Numbered from the stretch's first letter, positions 19,151 through 28,668 are shown. The stretch: 64,000 nt of DNA from Caldifarciminota bacterium (GCA_030606335.1 JAUWGP010000010.1:1-64000), one strand, 5' to 3'. The notes: generated from the sequence alone by a model not told the origin. A program made the numbers and translations.

Positions 19151-20572
19151 TTATTCACCTAAATAATCCAGAATATAATCACAAAGTCCTCTTGCCCCCT
19201 CTTCCTTTGTATAATAGAGAGGAAAGTCGAGAAGAACTGCATTATAGGTTGTGCCCTCGTATCTTGTGCCGCAGGGTTTCCCCTGGAAGTCTGGATTGGA
19301 AGAGGAGGAAATAAAAGAAACAAGAGAATGAGTCCAGCCGGTTCTCCCCTCAACCACTCTTATATTGGGTAATCCCTGAATATAATGAAATGCATATAAT
19401 TTTAAAGAATCTAATACAACTGTATCTCCTTGTCCCCATATACCTCCCTTAAAATCATTATTACTATTGAGTTCACTTGATTTTATATGAAGATGATCAT
19501 ATGCAAAATCCCCTGAACTGTATTCCACGTGAACACTGGAGTTAAATGAGTGCAGGATTCCCCAACCTGAAAGGCAAAGATTTCCACCAACCACCAGATA
19601 ATCCCCTATTATGTTTGTATGGTTGGGAAAATTGTGGTTGCGATCATCTGAATGCCATATAACAAGTCTATATTCTCCAATCTGTGTTTTATCAGGACAT
19701 CCTGAAGTAGTGTAATCCCACTCATCATATGTATGTCCTACAAGGATATTTCTGTAGAATGCATCAACATCCTCGTCAGTTGGACTCTCGGGAGCACCAG
19801 TTCCGTCCTGTGTTTCATCTATAATAAGTATTGAAGAGTTAAAGGATGGAACAAGTAGGAAGATTTGAATCTGTGCTGGCGTATCATCCTCTACATTTGT
19901 GTTATCTTTTGATTTAACCTCAAGTGTATGAAATCCTTCATATGGTTGTTCAAAGAGATTGGGATTGACATATATTGAGGTATCCATCCTCCAGGAAGAC
20001 CATTCACCTCCATCTACTCGGTAAGAGAAACCTATTATCTCACCCCCTGAATCAGGGTCCCATCCAGTAAATATAAGGGGTACACCGTGATATGTATCTG
20101 TTGTATATGAGAGGAAGAGAAGGGTGTCTCCATCATTGGGTGATTGAATCTCTGTCTCAGGTCTCTCAACCTGTTTGGTGTAATAGAGTCTTGTATCAGT
20201 AGGTGACCAATCACCCCTATTATCCTTTGCCATTACCTCGAACTTCTGTAAATTCAGCGTATCAGAGGATTCAAATGCAACCAGAGCCTCGCTCTCCTCT
20301 GTTTCTATCCAGTCTTGAACAATGGAATCTCCGAGGTAGAGATGATATGTAGTATACCTGTATTTATAGAGAACAGGATATCCGTCATTGTCACCTGCAT
20401 TCCAGGTAATCGTCAGAAGTGCAAAGTATGAAGTTGTTGAGTCATTAGCTGGTGGTAGTTTAATCTCAATCCATGGAGGTTGATTGGGTCCAACTGCACC
20501 TTGTTTGCGTTGACATCCGATAAATATAATAAAAATTGTAATTACGACAATAAGAATCTTCTTTCCCATCAT
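19151..20572 (-). CDS. Lipoprotein with C-terminal alpha/beta domain shared with the C25 peptidase (module 1)
   Basis: 473 aa; lipobox IIFIGC; Ig-like region; C-terminal 'SSILIIDETQDGTGAPESPTDEDVDAFYRNIL...DFPLYYTKEEGARGLCDYILDYL'; paralogue 58756-60174. Confidence 0.75.
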   Translation of the reverse strand: MMGKKILIVVITIFIIFIGCQRKQGAVGPNQPPWIEIKLPPANDSTTSYFALLTITWNAGDNDGYPVLYKYRYTTYHLYLGDSIVQDWIETEESEALVAFESSDTLNLQKFEVMAKDNRGDWSPTDTRLYYTKQVERPETEIQSPNDGDTLLFLSYTTDTYHGVPLIFTGWDPDSGGEIIGFSYRVDGGEWSSWRMDTSIYVNPNLFEQPYEGFHTLEVKSKDNTNVEDDTPAQIQIFLLVPSFNSSILIIDETQDGTGAPESPTDEDVDAFYRNILVGHTYDEWDYTTSGCPDKTQIGEYRLVIWHSDDRNHNFPNHTNIIGDYLVVGGNLCLSGWGILHSFNSSVHVEYSSGDFAYDHLHIKSSELNSNNDFKGGIWGQGDTVVLDSLKLYAFHYIQGLPNIRVVEGRTGWTHSLVSFISSSSNPDFQGKPCGTRYEGTTYNAVLLDFPLYYTKEEGARGLCDYILDYLGE

Positions 20573-20631
20573 TACCCCCCATTAAAATTAATAAATATCA
20601 AAATTAGTCTTGTTATTCTTTTAGGTATTTA

Positions 20632-21333
20632 CTATTCTGCCCTGAATGTAGGAATAAGTTCGTAGGTATCGAGTTTCCTCTTTAGAGATGATGCTGCATC
20701 AAATATAAGTATTACATTGGTAGTATCATGTTCTGTAATATTGAACACATCCGGAACTGTGATAATGGGGCTTACTGTATCAGACAGCTCTACTGGAAAC
20801 TCCATACCACCAAGAATCAGAATATTTGATGTTGTTGTAGTTGTGTCAGGTTTATAAGTTGTATCACACACAGCAGTGGTATCCCATGGAGTTTGTGTCG
20901 TATCAATCCAGATTTCAGTAGTCTCTATTTCAGCAATAACAGTATCTACAGTCGTATCTATGACAGGTGAAGTAAAAACTGTTAGACTGATTTCTATAAA
21001 CTCTTCAGGTGGTAGCCAGGTTCTGCCTATCTCATAGATAATAAAGGAGTCACCTGAAGACTCGAATGTATTGATGATACGGTTTTCGTCTCTATAAGCA
21101 CCGAGTGTATCATATATGACTGCATAGTCATCATTTGCCCTGTAAGCCCTAACATCATTAATCTTTATAAAAAGGGCATCTCCATCAATAATACCAAGAG
21201 AATCACGTGCAGAAGGTTCGGTAGTGACCTTTAGGGCGATAACCCCTGGATCAGGTGATGGAGAAACAGGGGTTGTACAATCGAGCAGAAATGGCAGGAG
21301 AAAAAACGGAATAATTTTAAGAAACCTATTCAT
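20632..21333 (-). CDS. Small lipoprotein of unknown function (DUF4382-like topology possible) (module 1)
   Basis: 233 aa; lipobox PFLLDC; 'PDPGVIALKVTTEPSARDSLGIIDGDALFIKINDV'; paralogue 60499-61050 shares DSLGIIxGDxL. Confidence 0.65.
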   Translation of the reverse strand: MNRFLKIIPFFLLPFLLDCTTPVSPSPDPGVIALKVTTEPSARDSLGIIDGDALFIKINDVRAYRANDDYAVIYDTLGAYRDENRIINTFESSGDSFIIYEIGRTWLPPEEFIEISLTVFTSPVIDTTVDTVIAEIETTEIWIDTTQTPWDTTAVCDTTYKPDTTTTTSNILILGGMEFPVELSDTVSPIITVPDVFNITEHDTTNVILIFDAASSLKRKLDTYELIPTFRAE

Positions 21334-21370
21334 TCTATACCTCCTAATTATAGATATTTTCTAGAATATC

Positions 21371-21462
21371 AACCACACCCCGCCTTTGGCGGGGCAGGGA
21401 TGTAACAGATTTTTTTTGTATTCTCTATACTTTCTCTGTCCCGCCAAAGGCGGGATGTGGTT
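21371..21462. repeat. 92-bp inverted-repeat element, 23-bp ends with one mismatch
   Basis: AACCACACCCCGCCTTTGGCGGG (21371) versus reverse complement of CCCGCCAAAGGCGGGATGTGGTT (ends 21462) differ at one position. Confidence 0.82.
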
Positions 21463-21475
21463 TATTAATCTAATC

Positions 21476-21592
21476 TTTCTTTTTAAGGAGTTGGTTTACT
21501 TCAAGAGTTATATCTTTTACTGTTTCAGAAGGATTTTTTTTATCAAGAAAGAGTTCTTCAAGGTGTTGATTAACAATATTACCCATTTCCTC
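21476..21592 (-). pseudogene. Orphan 3' end of a sugar-binding-protein gene
   Basis: Frame reads EEMGNIVNQHLEELFLDKKNPSETVKDITLEVNQLLKKKD*, near-identical to the C-terminus of the 22730-23968 product (EEMGNIVNQHLEELFLDKKTPSETAKDITLEVNQLLKGEL*). Confidence 0.85.
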
Positions 21593-22570
21593 CTATTTAC
21601 AGGACTCCCTTATTATTAATTTTGTTGACAAGGATACATTTCGAGGCTTTTCCCTGTTAAGAATTGAATTTATTAGAGTTTCTGTGGCAAGAGAACCCAT
21701 CTCCTGTTTGGGTAGGGCTACTGTTGAGAGAGGGGGAGAGGTGAATGAGACTGTATCAATATCATCAAATCCTACTATAGCTAAATCTTGAGGAATAATA
21801 ATTCCCATTTCGCTGCATGCCTTGAGAGCACCCATTGCCATAACATCATTATACGAAAAAACTGCATCAGGGAGATTACCCTCAAAGGATTTCATAGTCT
21901 TATATCCACCTTCAAAATCAGGGGATGCCTCTTTGATAAGAGAGGCATCAAAAATAATCTGGTAATCCTTTAATGCCAGTTTATAACCCTCAAATCTTCT
22001 ATAAACCGTATCCTTCTCCATTATACAGGTAATATAAGCAATTCTACGATACCCTATTCCGATTAGATGATTTATTGCTTTATATGCCCCGCCCATGAGG
22101 TCTGCCATTATGGTGCTTACCCATGGTATATGGTACTCTTTTTCAATCACCACAATTGGCAGTTTCTTGGATGATAAAATCACATCTCTTTTGACCACGC
22201 CGCCAATTAAAATTATACCATCAACCTGTTTTTCTATGAGAAGGTGAAAATCTGATAATCCGATTTCAGGGTCATCATCTGTATCGCACAGAATCGTATT
22301 ATAATTATACTCCTTCGCCTTGTGCTCAATTGCCCGAACAACCTCAGGGAAGAAGGGGTTTGTTAATTCTGGTATGATAACACCGATAGTATCGGAACGT
22401 TTCGTTTTTAAACCCCTTGCCAGTCTGTTTGGCCTGTAGCCTATTGCCTTACATACCTCAAGAATCTTCTTGTAGGTACTCTCTTTCACAGGAGCTGTTC
22501 CGTTTAATGCTGCTGATACCGTGGATACAGAGACTCCTGCAGCTTTTGCAACATCTTTTAAGGTAGCCAT
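21593..22570 (-). CDS. LacI/GalR-family transcriptional regulator
   Basis: 325 aa; MATLKDVAKAAGVSVSTVSAALNGTAPVKESTYKKILEVCKAIGYRPNRLARGLKTKRSDTIGVIIPELTNPFF; C-term LIIRESCK. Confidence 0.95.
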   Translation of the reverse strand: MATLKDVAKAAGVSVSTVSAALNGTAPVKESTYKKILEVCKAIGYRPNRLARGLKTKRSDTIGVIIPELTNPFFPEVVRAIEHKAKEYNYNTILCDTDDDPEIGLSDFHLLIEKQVDGIILIGGVVKRDVILSSKKLPIVVIEKEYHIPWVSTIMADLMGGAYKAINHLIGIGYRRIAYITCIMEKDTVYRRFEGYKLALKDYQIIFDASLIKEASPDFEGGYKTMKSFEGNLPDAVFSYNDVMAMGALKACSEMGIIIPQDLAIVGFDDIDTVSFTSPPLSTVALPKQEMGSLATETLINSILNREKPRNVSLSTKLIIRESCK

Positions 22571-22573
22571 GAT

Positions 22574-22591
22574 AATCGAAACGTTACGATT
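22574..22591. promoter_or_regulatory. Probable LacI-family operator (autoregulatory)
   Basis: AATCGAAACGTTACGATT, palindromic apart from one symmetric A/A pair, central CG, 3 bp upstream of the lacI-type start codon. Confidence 0.72.
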
Positions 22592-22729
22592 TTCTTTTAT
22601 ATATTATAATATAAAAATAGAGGTTTGTCAAGAAAAAAATAAATTTTTTAAATTGGAAATATCTGGAGAGTAATCACGGAAATTACACAAGTTACTGTGT
22701 AAAATGATACTACAGTGATTTCACCTGTT

Positions 22730-23968
22730 TTAAAGTTCCCCTTTCAGCAACTGGTTTACCTCAAGTGTTATATCCTTCGCAGTCTCAGAGGGGGTCTTCT
22801 TGTCTAAAAAAAGTTCTTCAAGGTGTTGATTAACAATATTACCCATTTCCTCCCACTGTGGTGTAACGGGTTGTAATTTCGCATAGTTCATAGTTTCTAA
22901 GAATACCTCACTATTTTCAGGTAGTTCTTCAGGTGAGAGAAAAACGGATGAATTCGCTATATCAACCATAGAGGGAACTGCTAAACCAAGTTTTCCAATA
23001 ACGTTATTTCCACCTTTACCTGATAGAAATCTTACAAGTTTGTAAACCTCTTTTGGGTGTTTACACTGAGAGGAGACAACAAATGCTACTGTAAAAAGAG
23101 GGGATACCCTCTCTTTCTTTTTAGGTAATGGGGCAACACCCCAGTTAAAATCTGTTATAGTTCTATATCTTGGAACCATCCATCTTCCATAAATAACCAT
23201 ACCAACCTTTCCTGTGGTAAATAGATCCCTCTGAGCGGTCTGTGCAGATGTAGGTGCAACTTTGTATTTATAGGTTAAATCATATAAAAACTGTAACGTT
23301 TCTATCACCTCTGGTGAATCCATAAGACATGTCTTTCGGTCTTTTGATAGAATACTTCCTCCATTTGACCATATCCAGGGAAAGGTCCAGACCCAGTTTG
23401 AAAAATTCCAGAAACCAAATATATCAGGTTTACCATCTCCATCTTCATCAGTTGTAATCTTTATTGCGGCATTAAGGAAATTATCCCAGGTCCAGTTCTC
23501 ATTCGGATATGAAACTTTAACCTCATCGAATAACTTCTTGTTGTAATATAAAACAAGAGGACTCCAGTCTTTCGGTATTCCATATAAGTTATTGTTGTAT
23601 CGGAAGCCATTTAAAAGCTCTGGAAAATATTCACCAGGATTCCAAGTTGCATCTTCTTGTAAAAATGGTTCAAGATTCATAAGTGAACCCCCGGAGACAT
23701 ATGCTGGAAAGTTCTCTATACCCATATAGAATACATCAGGTGGTGTGCCGCCACCAATCATAATCTGAAGTTTGTCAAGATATCGATTAGAGTGAATGAG
23801 CTTCAGACAAATGTCAGGATTCTTAATCTCGAACTCTTTCTTCATCGCTTCAACAATCCTTATCTCTTCAGGACTTCCCCAAAAGAGAAGAGATAACTCT
23901 ACCCTTTCCTCCTTTTTGCCGCAACTGATGAGTAACAAAAAGGACAGTAGGAACAATAATTTCTTCAT
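22730..23968 (-). CDS. Extracellular sugar-binding lipoprotein of ABC transporter (family 1 SBP)
   Basis: 412 aa; lipobox LLLISCGKKEE; 'LDKLQIMIGGGTPPDVFYMG', 'GKVGMVIYGRWMVPRYR'; SD AGGAGG; paralogue 39501-40742. Confidence 0.92.
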   Translation of the reverse strand: MKKLLFLLSFLLLISCGKKEERVELSLLFWGSPEEIRIVEAMKKEFEIKNPDICLKLIHSNRYLDKLQIMIGGGTPPDVFYMGIENFPAYVSGGSLMNLEPFLQEDATWNPGEYFPELLNGFRYNNNLYGIPKDWSPLVLYYNKKLFDEVKVSYPNENWTWDNFLNAAIKITTDEDGDGKPDIFGFWNFSNWVWTFPWIWSNGGSILSKDRKTCLMDSPEVIETLQFLYDLTYKYKVAPTSAQTAQRDLFTTGKVGMVIYGRWMVPRYRTITDFNWGVAPLPKKKERVSPLFTVAFVVSSQCKHPKEVYKLVRFLSGKGGNNVIGKLGLAVPSMVDIANSSVFLSPEELPENSEVFLETMNYAKLQPVTPQWEEMGNIVNQHLEELFLDKKTPSETAKDITLEVNQLLKGEL

Positions 23969-23988
23969 ATATCCTCCTATTTAAGCTA

Positions 23989-26145
23989 TTAGTTTATTAT
24001 AAAGCAGTCAACTCCAATGAAATAACTGCGTGATTCGGAGTTCTTACCTATAACTTCGAGTATCACTTCGTGCTTACCCGCATCGAGGAATATCCTTCCA
24101 AACTTTATTTCTTTACTCCTTATGACCTCCGGGTTGTAACCATCAAAGGCTTCACCAAGTGATTTTCCATTTATGTATAACTGAAATATTCCATAATCAT
24201 TTGCCTTTGTAAAATAACCTGATATTTCATAATTTTTAGAGTCCTTTATATCAAGTCCATACGCAACATAATCACCAATAGAGTCTGAGGTATAAAATAG
24301 CTGTTTATCTCCGCTCCAGATACCATGCCACTCCTTACCCCAGCTTCCAATATACTGTACAGATACCCTGTCTCCAGAGGACATAAATGGAGGTATGTTG
24401 TCCTCACCCTCTATTGTTCCCTTTGGTTTTACCTCAAGTGGAATTATTTTGGTAATTGAATAAGGTCTATCAGTGCGTAATGCCTTTACCTTTAAATCAT
24501 ATCTTTTTGGATGTAATGATTCAAAACTACCCTCAAATGTTCCATCCTCATCAGGGTCTAAAAGTATTATACTGTCTTTTTCTGTATTTGCACTAACTTT
24601 AACCTTTGTAACAGGTTTTCCACTCTCATTAAAGACATCCGCAGTTATTTCTATATTCTTATCTTCTATGCCTGTATAGTAATCTTGTGTTGCAAGGTCC
24701 CATCTATACTTACAAAGGAGATCGATATATATATTTGGAATTTTAAAATCCTTTGAGTATGCTATTAACTCAACTGTATGCATACCAAGGCATAGTTCAC
24801 TGAAACTACCCCAGTGTGTTCCTAAATTATCGGTATTGCTAAGCAATATTGTATCTGTATCAAGAACAGCTTTTACATTGGCCTCCTTTATGATATTCCC
24901 TTTACTATTCAATGCCTCTTCTACTACCCTGCAGGTTATAGTAGGACTATCTCTCATATCCTTCTGGACTATAATAAGTGGTGGTACATCTATCATTCCA
25001 AGTTTTGTAGGAAGTATAGAAACCTTTATAGATGCCTTTAGATTACCCTTTTTTGCTGTTATGAGAATCACTTCCTTTTCATTGAAATCTATAGGAATGG
25101 AACAAGAGTAAAGAGGGAAAGACCATAGAGGGTTATCATTTCCTTTCCTTGTATCCTCACCCCTCTCAATCATTTGGCAGACGAGAGGAATATTTTTTCC
25201 ACGGAAATGAGCCATTACAATTCCATCTCCTACAGGAGTTCCAGCGGAGTCATAGAAAAAGACTGCAAGATAAGCTAAGTTACCTTTTGCTGTAGTAATA
25301 TCTCTATATAGTGGGATAAGCAACTTTTTCTCCTTTGGTGTAATTTTTCCATAACGTGGAGCGAGTTTGAACCATGTCTCTTCTGGTCGATTGAGAATCC
25401 ACTTGTAGTATATTTCCTGATGTTTCCATTCAAAACCATATTCACCCCTTTTTTCAAGTTCTGCATTCTCAATCATCTCCTTATCTGTAAAATCTGGCAG
25501 GAAGGCTCCTGGTAATTCTTTTAGAAGCAATGGCATATTGTTTGCCATATGGTCTCCATGCAGCATTTCAGTATCCATTTCGCACATATAGAACATTGCA
25601 TCAAGGTTATGTGTGAACTCATGTACTGAAAATCCACTCATATCAGGTCCCCATGTAAGGGCAGAAACAGAGAAGAACCCAGTATTTCCCGGGTCTCCTA
25701 TGAGTGAAATAGAGGTATCTGGTCCCATAGCTCCACCACCATGAAGCTGGAAGGCATTCCATGGTGGAACAAAGTTTCTCCATGAATAGTAGAGAATCAG
25801 TGAACTGTATTTATTGTCAGGTATTCCTTTACTCTTAAGGTCCTCTTTTAGAGTTTCATTGGGAGCAAAGTATGTCCCCCCACCAGGCCTTACCCCAATC
25901 TCTTCGGGAGAGAGTGTACGGTCGATTTGAACAAAATCGATATTCAAATTCAGCCAATCTCCGAGATTATGATCGTACCAGTATTTGAACTTGGCTATCT
26001 CCTGATGGTATATTTCAATTTCAGCAGGTGTAAGAGACCTTGTAAACGTGCTTGTGTAAAGTACACCAAGGACATCCATATCAAGTATATTTTGTTGAGG
26101 GCTGAGAAAGATGCTTAAAGTAAGGATAGTACAGATAACACTCAT
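23989..26145 (-). CDS. Exported putative zinc metallopeptidase-like protein with C-terminal carbohydrate-binding-like domain
   Basis: ORF track begins at 26178, but SD GGAGGT lies just before ATG at 26145 (MSVICTILTLSIFLSP signal peptide); HExxH 'VHEFTHNLDAMFY' plus 'HGDHM'; C-terminal 'GDYVAYGLDI...LYINGKSLGEAFDGY...FIGVDCFII'. Confidence 0.68.
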   Translation of the reverse strand: MSVICTILTLSIFLSPQQNILDMDVLGVLYTSTFTRSLTPAEIEIYHQEIAKFKYWYDHNLGDWLNLNIDFVQIDRTLSPEEIGVRPGGGTYFAPNETLKEDLKSKGIPDNKYSSLILYYSWRNFVPPWNAFQLHGGGAMGPDTSISLIGDPGNTGFFSVSALTWGPDMSGFSVHEFTHNLDAMFYMCEMDTEMLHGDHMANNMPLLLKELPGAFLPDFTDKEMIENAELEKRGEYGFEWKHQEIYYKWILNRPEETWFKLAPRYGKITPKEKKLLIPLYRDITTAKGNLAYLAVFFYDSAGTPVGDGIVMAHFRGKNIPLVCQMIERGEDTRKGNDNPLWSFPLYSCSIPIDFNEKEVILITAKKGNLKASIKVSILPTKLGMIDVPPLIIVQKDMRDSPTITCRVVEEALNSKGNIIKEANVKAVLDTDTILLSNTDNLGTHWGSFSELCLGMHTVELIAYSKDFKIPNIYIDLLCKYRWDLATQDYYTGIEDKNIEITADVFNESGKPVTKVKVSANTEKDSIILLDPDEDGTFEGSFESLHPKRYDLKVKALRTDRPYSITKIIPLEVKPKGTIEGEDNIPPFMSSGDRVSVQYIGSWGKEWHGIWSGDKQLFYTSDSIGDYVAYGLDIKDSKNYEISGYFTKANDYGIFQLYINGKSLGEAFDGYNPEVIRSKEIKFGRIFLDAGKHEVILEVIGKNSESRSYFIGVDCFIIN

Positions 26146-26393
26146 TATACACCTCCGATTTTCAAATATATCAACCACAGAGTTGCCTTACGGCGACCTT
26201 CGGTTCGCAGAGAACACATAGATATTATAACATTAAGAATTTAGTAAAGACTCATCTCATTCCCTTCCCCGCCCAACAGTAGGCAGGTATGAACTCTCAC
26301 AAAACCAATCCTTTTATCCCATCTTTTAAACAACAGAGAGTAAAGAGTTTTTTTTCTTCGTGCTCTCCGTGTCCTGAGCAATTCCCTTTCTTT

Positions 26394-28661
26394 TCAATTT
26401 AAAGTGATAATTTCGATCTTTATGGGGAAGGTTTCCTGAATCCAGTTTACTTTTTTACCTCTTCCTATCTCCTTCCCATCCGCCACAACCTTTATATCTT
26501 TCCCAAGATAATCTCCATAGAAAGTAACAGCTAAGTCTCTATTTTTTGCTGTTAAGAGGAACCCATCCTCTAATACATCGCATCTTATGCCTTTTCCAAG
26601 TGTGGCTACCCTCATTTTATTAAATCCAAAGGTGTACTCTTTCAATTTTGTATGACAGAATACTCCCATTTTTTCTGTTGTCATCTCCTCAGAGGAGATA
26701 GGACAGATAGTGAGGCACTCCTGTGTGTCAAGAAAGTCTATTCCTCCAAGAAGGGATGTTATCATATCCGTCACAAGCCCGTTCCATCCAAAAAGATAGG
26801 CATATCCATCCTTTGATTTCTTCCCGGTCTCAGGGTCATAGTTCTCAGCAAATCTCTCTCGACCATATTCTTCCTGTGCAGAATTTAATACAAGTTCTAT
26901 TGTCTTATTTATTAAAACCTCTGCCTGGTTGTAATACTGGTGTCTTACAAGTCCTCTTGCAAGCCACCAGTTGACACACATCCATACGGGTTTACGCCAG
27001 CATACCGCTCCCCATCTTGTTCCATATGCTGGGTCGTCTTTTGCAACTGTTGGTATAGGATATGGTGTCCAGAATTCATCCGAATTTAATAGATGTTTTA
27101 CAAGATTCTCTTTTTTTTCATCAGATAGATTGTCTAAAAGGAGGGGTAGTAGGCATTCAAATGTCTTTATCTTTATAAGCTTATGTGAGTCACTTCTCCT
27201 CGGGAAGAAAAGACCCGTTTCTGGATCGTAAAACTCTTTAATTATTTTTTCTTCGATCTCAAGTGCTTCTCTCTCGATTGGCTCATACTCCTCGCCGATT
27301 AGTTTTGCCATCCTAATAAGATATCTCTTATCGAGTACAAGAAATATATTGAGTGCAAGGTCCTCGACAGCCTCTCCTCCCGCCTCATCCCAGTACGGTG
27401 AATCATCTACACCACTCTCATATGAGTAGTTGAATCCATATAGATTCCTGGAGGTATATTCACACAATCCATCTTTATCTCTATCCCTTTTTTTGTACCA
27501 GAAGTTATTGAAATTTTTAAGTCTTTGATATACCAATTTAAGAAAATTTATTGCCTTCTCTTTATCTTCGAAGTATTCCTTTGCCTTATAGATGATAAAG
27601 GCATCCATAGAGAGAAGCGGGGGCTGGGATATCTTCGGAAATAGTGGTTGTTCTCCATTGGATAATATACAGATTGGGATAGAAGCATCCTCCCGTTGAT
27701 TATCAAGATGAGTGAGGAGTGCACCTTCACATATTTTATAATCAGTGGTTGGGATAAGTGGAACTGATAGATAGGTGGTATCCCATATCCACACTCCTCT
27801 ATAACATGGTTTAGATGGAAATATTGCAGGATGGTTTATTCCTGGTGGGTTTTCTACGGTTGGTTCAACCTCGTTTACCTTTGCTATGTACATTCCATAG
27901 TAGTGTGTCTTCTTTAGATTTACATTATCCGTATTAAGCAATTGAAAAGCAAAAAAGTCGTTCCATTTTTTCTTTATTATACTCAGGATTTCATATCTCG
28001 ACAGGTCTTTCCAACTTTTTATATGTTTTATTACCCTTTCCTTTTCTCTATCAATGGATATAAGCATGGGAGTATCTATTATCCTACCTTTCTGGCAGAG
28101 AAGACGATATGGTTCTTTTTTTTCTCCAATGAGAGCAGAGTGAATATCTGAAAATATATCACAGGTATCAAAAATCGTTTTAATACCTATCCAGATACCA
28201 GTTTCCTTATCTAAAAAGAGATATATTCCATCCTTTATCTCTTGCTTTAGTGTTTCATTTAAAAAGGTAAAGATGGCTATCTCCCTATCGCTCTTTATAC
28301 CGTTATCTGTATAACTCACAAAAAAGGTGTTCGCATCTATCATCGCTCCTGTGGCAGTTATTTTCGTTTCTTTAAAGGAATGGGTCTTTGAGCATCCAAA
28401 CGGCATCCAGGTTATTTTATCATACTTTCCATAATTTACTTCTTCTCCATTTACAGTTGCTAATTTTGCTGCACAGTGGAGAATAACCTCATTACCGTAT
28501 TCCTTTACCTTATATATGGTTGTTAACCCCAGTCCTGCCTGCTCATGACGATTCATATCACCGAGATAGTGTGATGGTTCAAAAGATACAAGAAGCCAGG
28601 GGTCCCTTCCTGAAGATGAGTTCTTTACAGTAAATGAAAGAAGGTCACAGATATCCTCCAT
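26394..28661 (-). CDS. (alpha/alpha)6-barrel glycoside hydrolase (GH63/MGH1-like), cytoplasmic
   Basis: 755 aa; 'RGVWIWDTTYLSVPL', 'RDRDKDGLCEY', 'GVDDSPYWDEAGGEAVEDLALN', 'WRKPVWMCVNWWLARGL', 'ENYDPETGKKSKDGYAYLFGWNGLV'. Confidence 0.8.
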   Translation of the reverse strand: MEDICDLLSFTVKNSSSGRDPWLLVSFEPSHYLGDMNRHEQAGLGLTTIYKVKEYGNEVILHCAAKLATVNGEEVNYGKYDKITWMPFGCSKTHSFKETKITATGAMIDANTFFVSYTDNGIKSDREIAIFTFLNETLKQEIKDGIYLFLDKETGIWIGIKTIFDTCDIFSDIHSALIGEKKEPYRLLCQKGRIIDTPMLISIDREKERVIKHIKSWKDLSRYEILSIIKKKWNDFFAFQLLNTDNVNLKKTHYYGMYIAKVNEVEPTVENPPGINHPAIFPSKPCYRGVWIWDTTYLSVPLIPTTDYKICEGALLTHLDNQREDASIPICILSNGEQPLFPKISQPPLLSMDAFIIYKAKEYFEDKEKAINFLKLVYQRLKNFNNFWYKKRDRDKDGLCEYTSRNLYGFNYSYESGVDDSPYWDEAGGEAVEDLALNIFLVLDKRYLIRMAKLIGEEYEPIEREALEIEEKIIKEFYDPETGLFFPRRSDSHKLIKIKTFECLLPLLLDNLSDEKKENLVKHLLNSDEFWTPYPIPTVAKDDPAYGTRWGAVCWRKPVWMCVNWWLARGLVRHQYYNQAEVLINKTIELVLNSAQEEYGRERFAENYDPETGKKSKDGYAYLFGWNGLVTDMITSLLGGIDFLDTQECLTICPISSEEMTTEKMGVFCHTKLKEYTFGFNKMRVATLGKGIRCDVLEDGFLLTAKNRDLAVTFYGDYLGKDIKVVADGKEIGRGKKVNWIQETFPIKIEIITLN

Positions 28662-28668
28662 ATTTACC

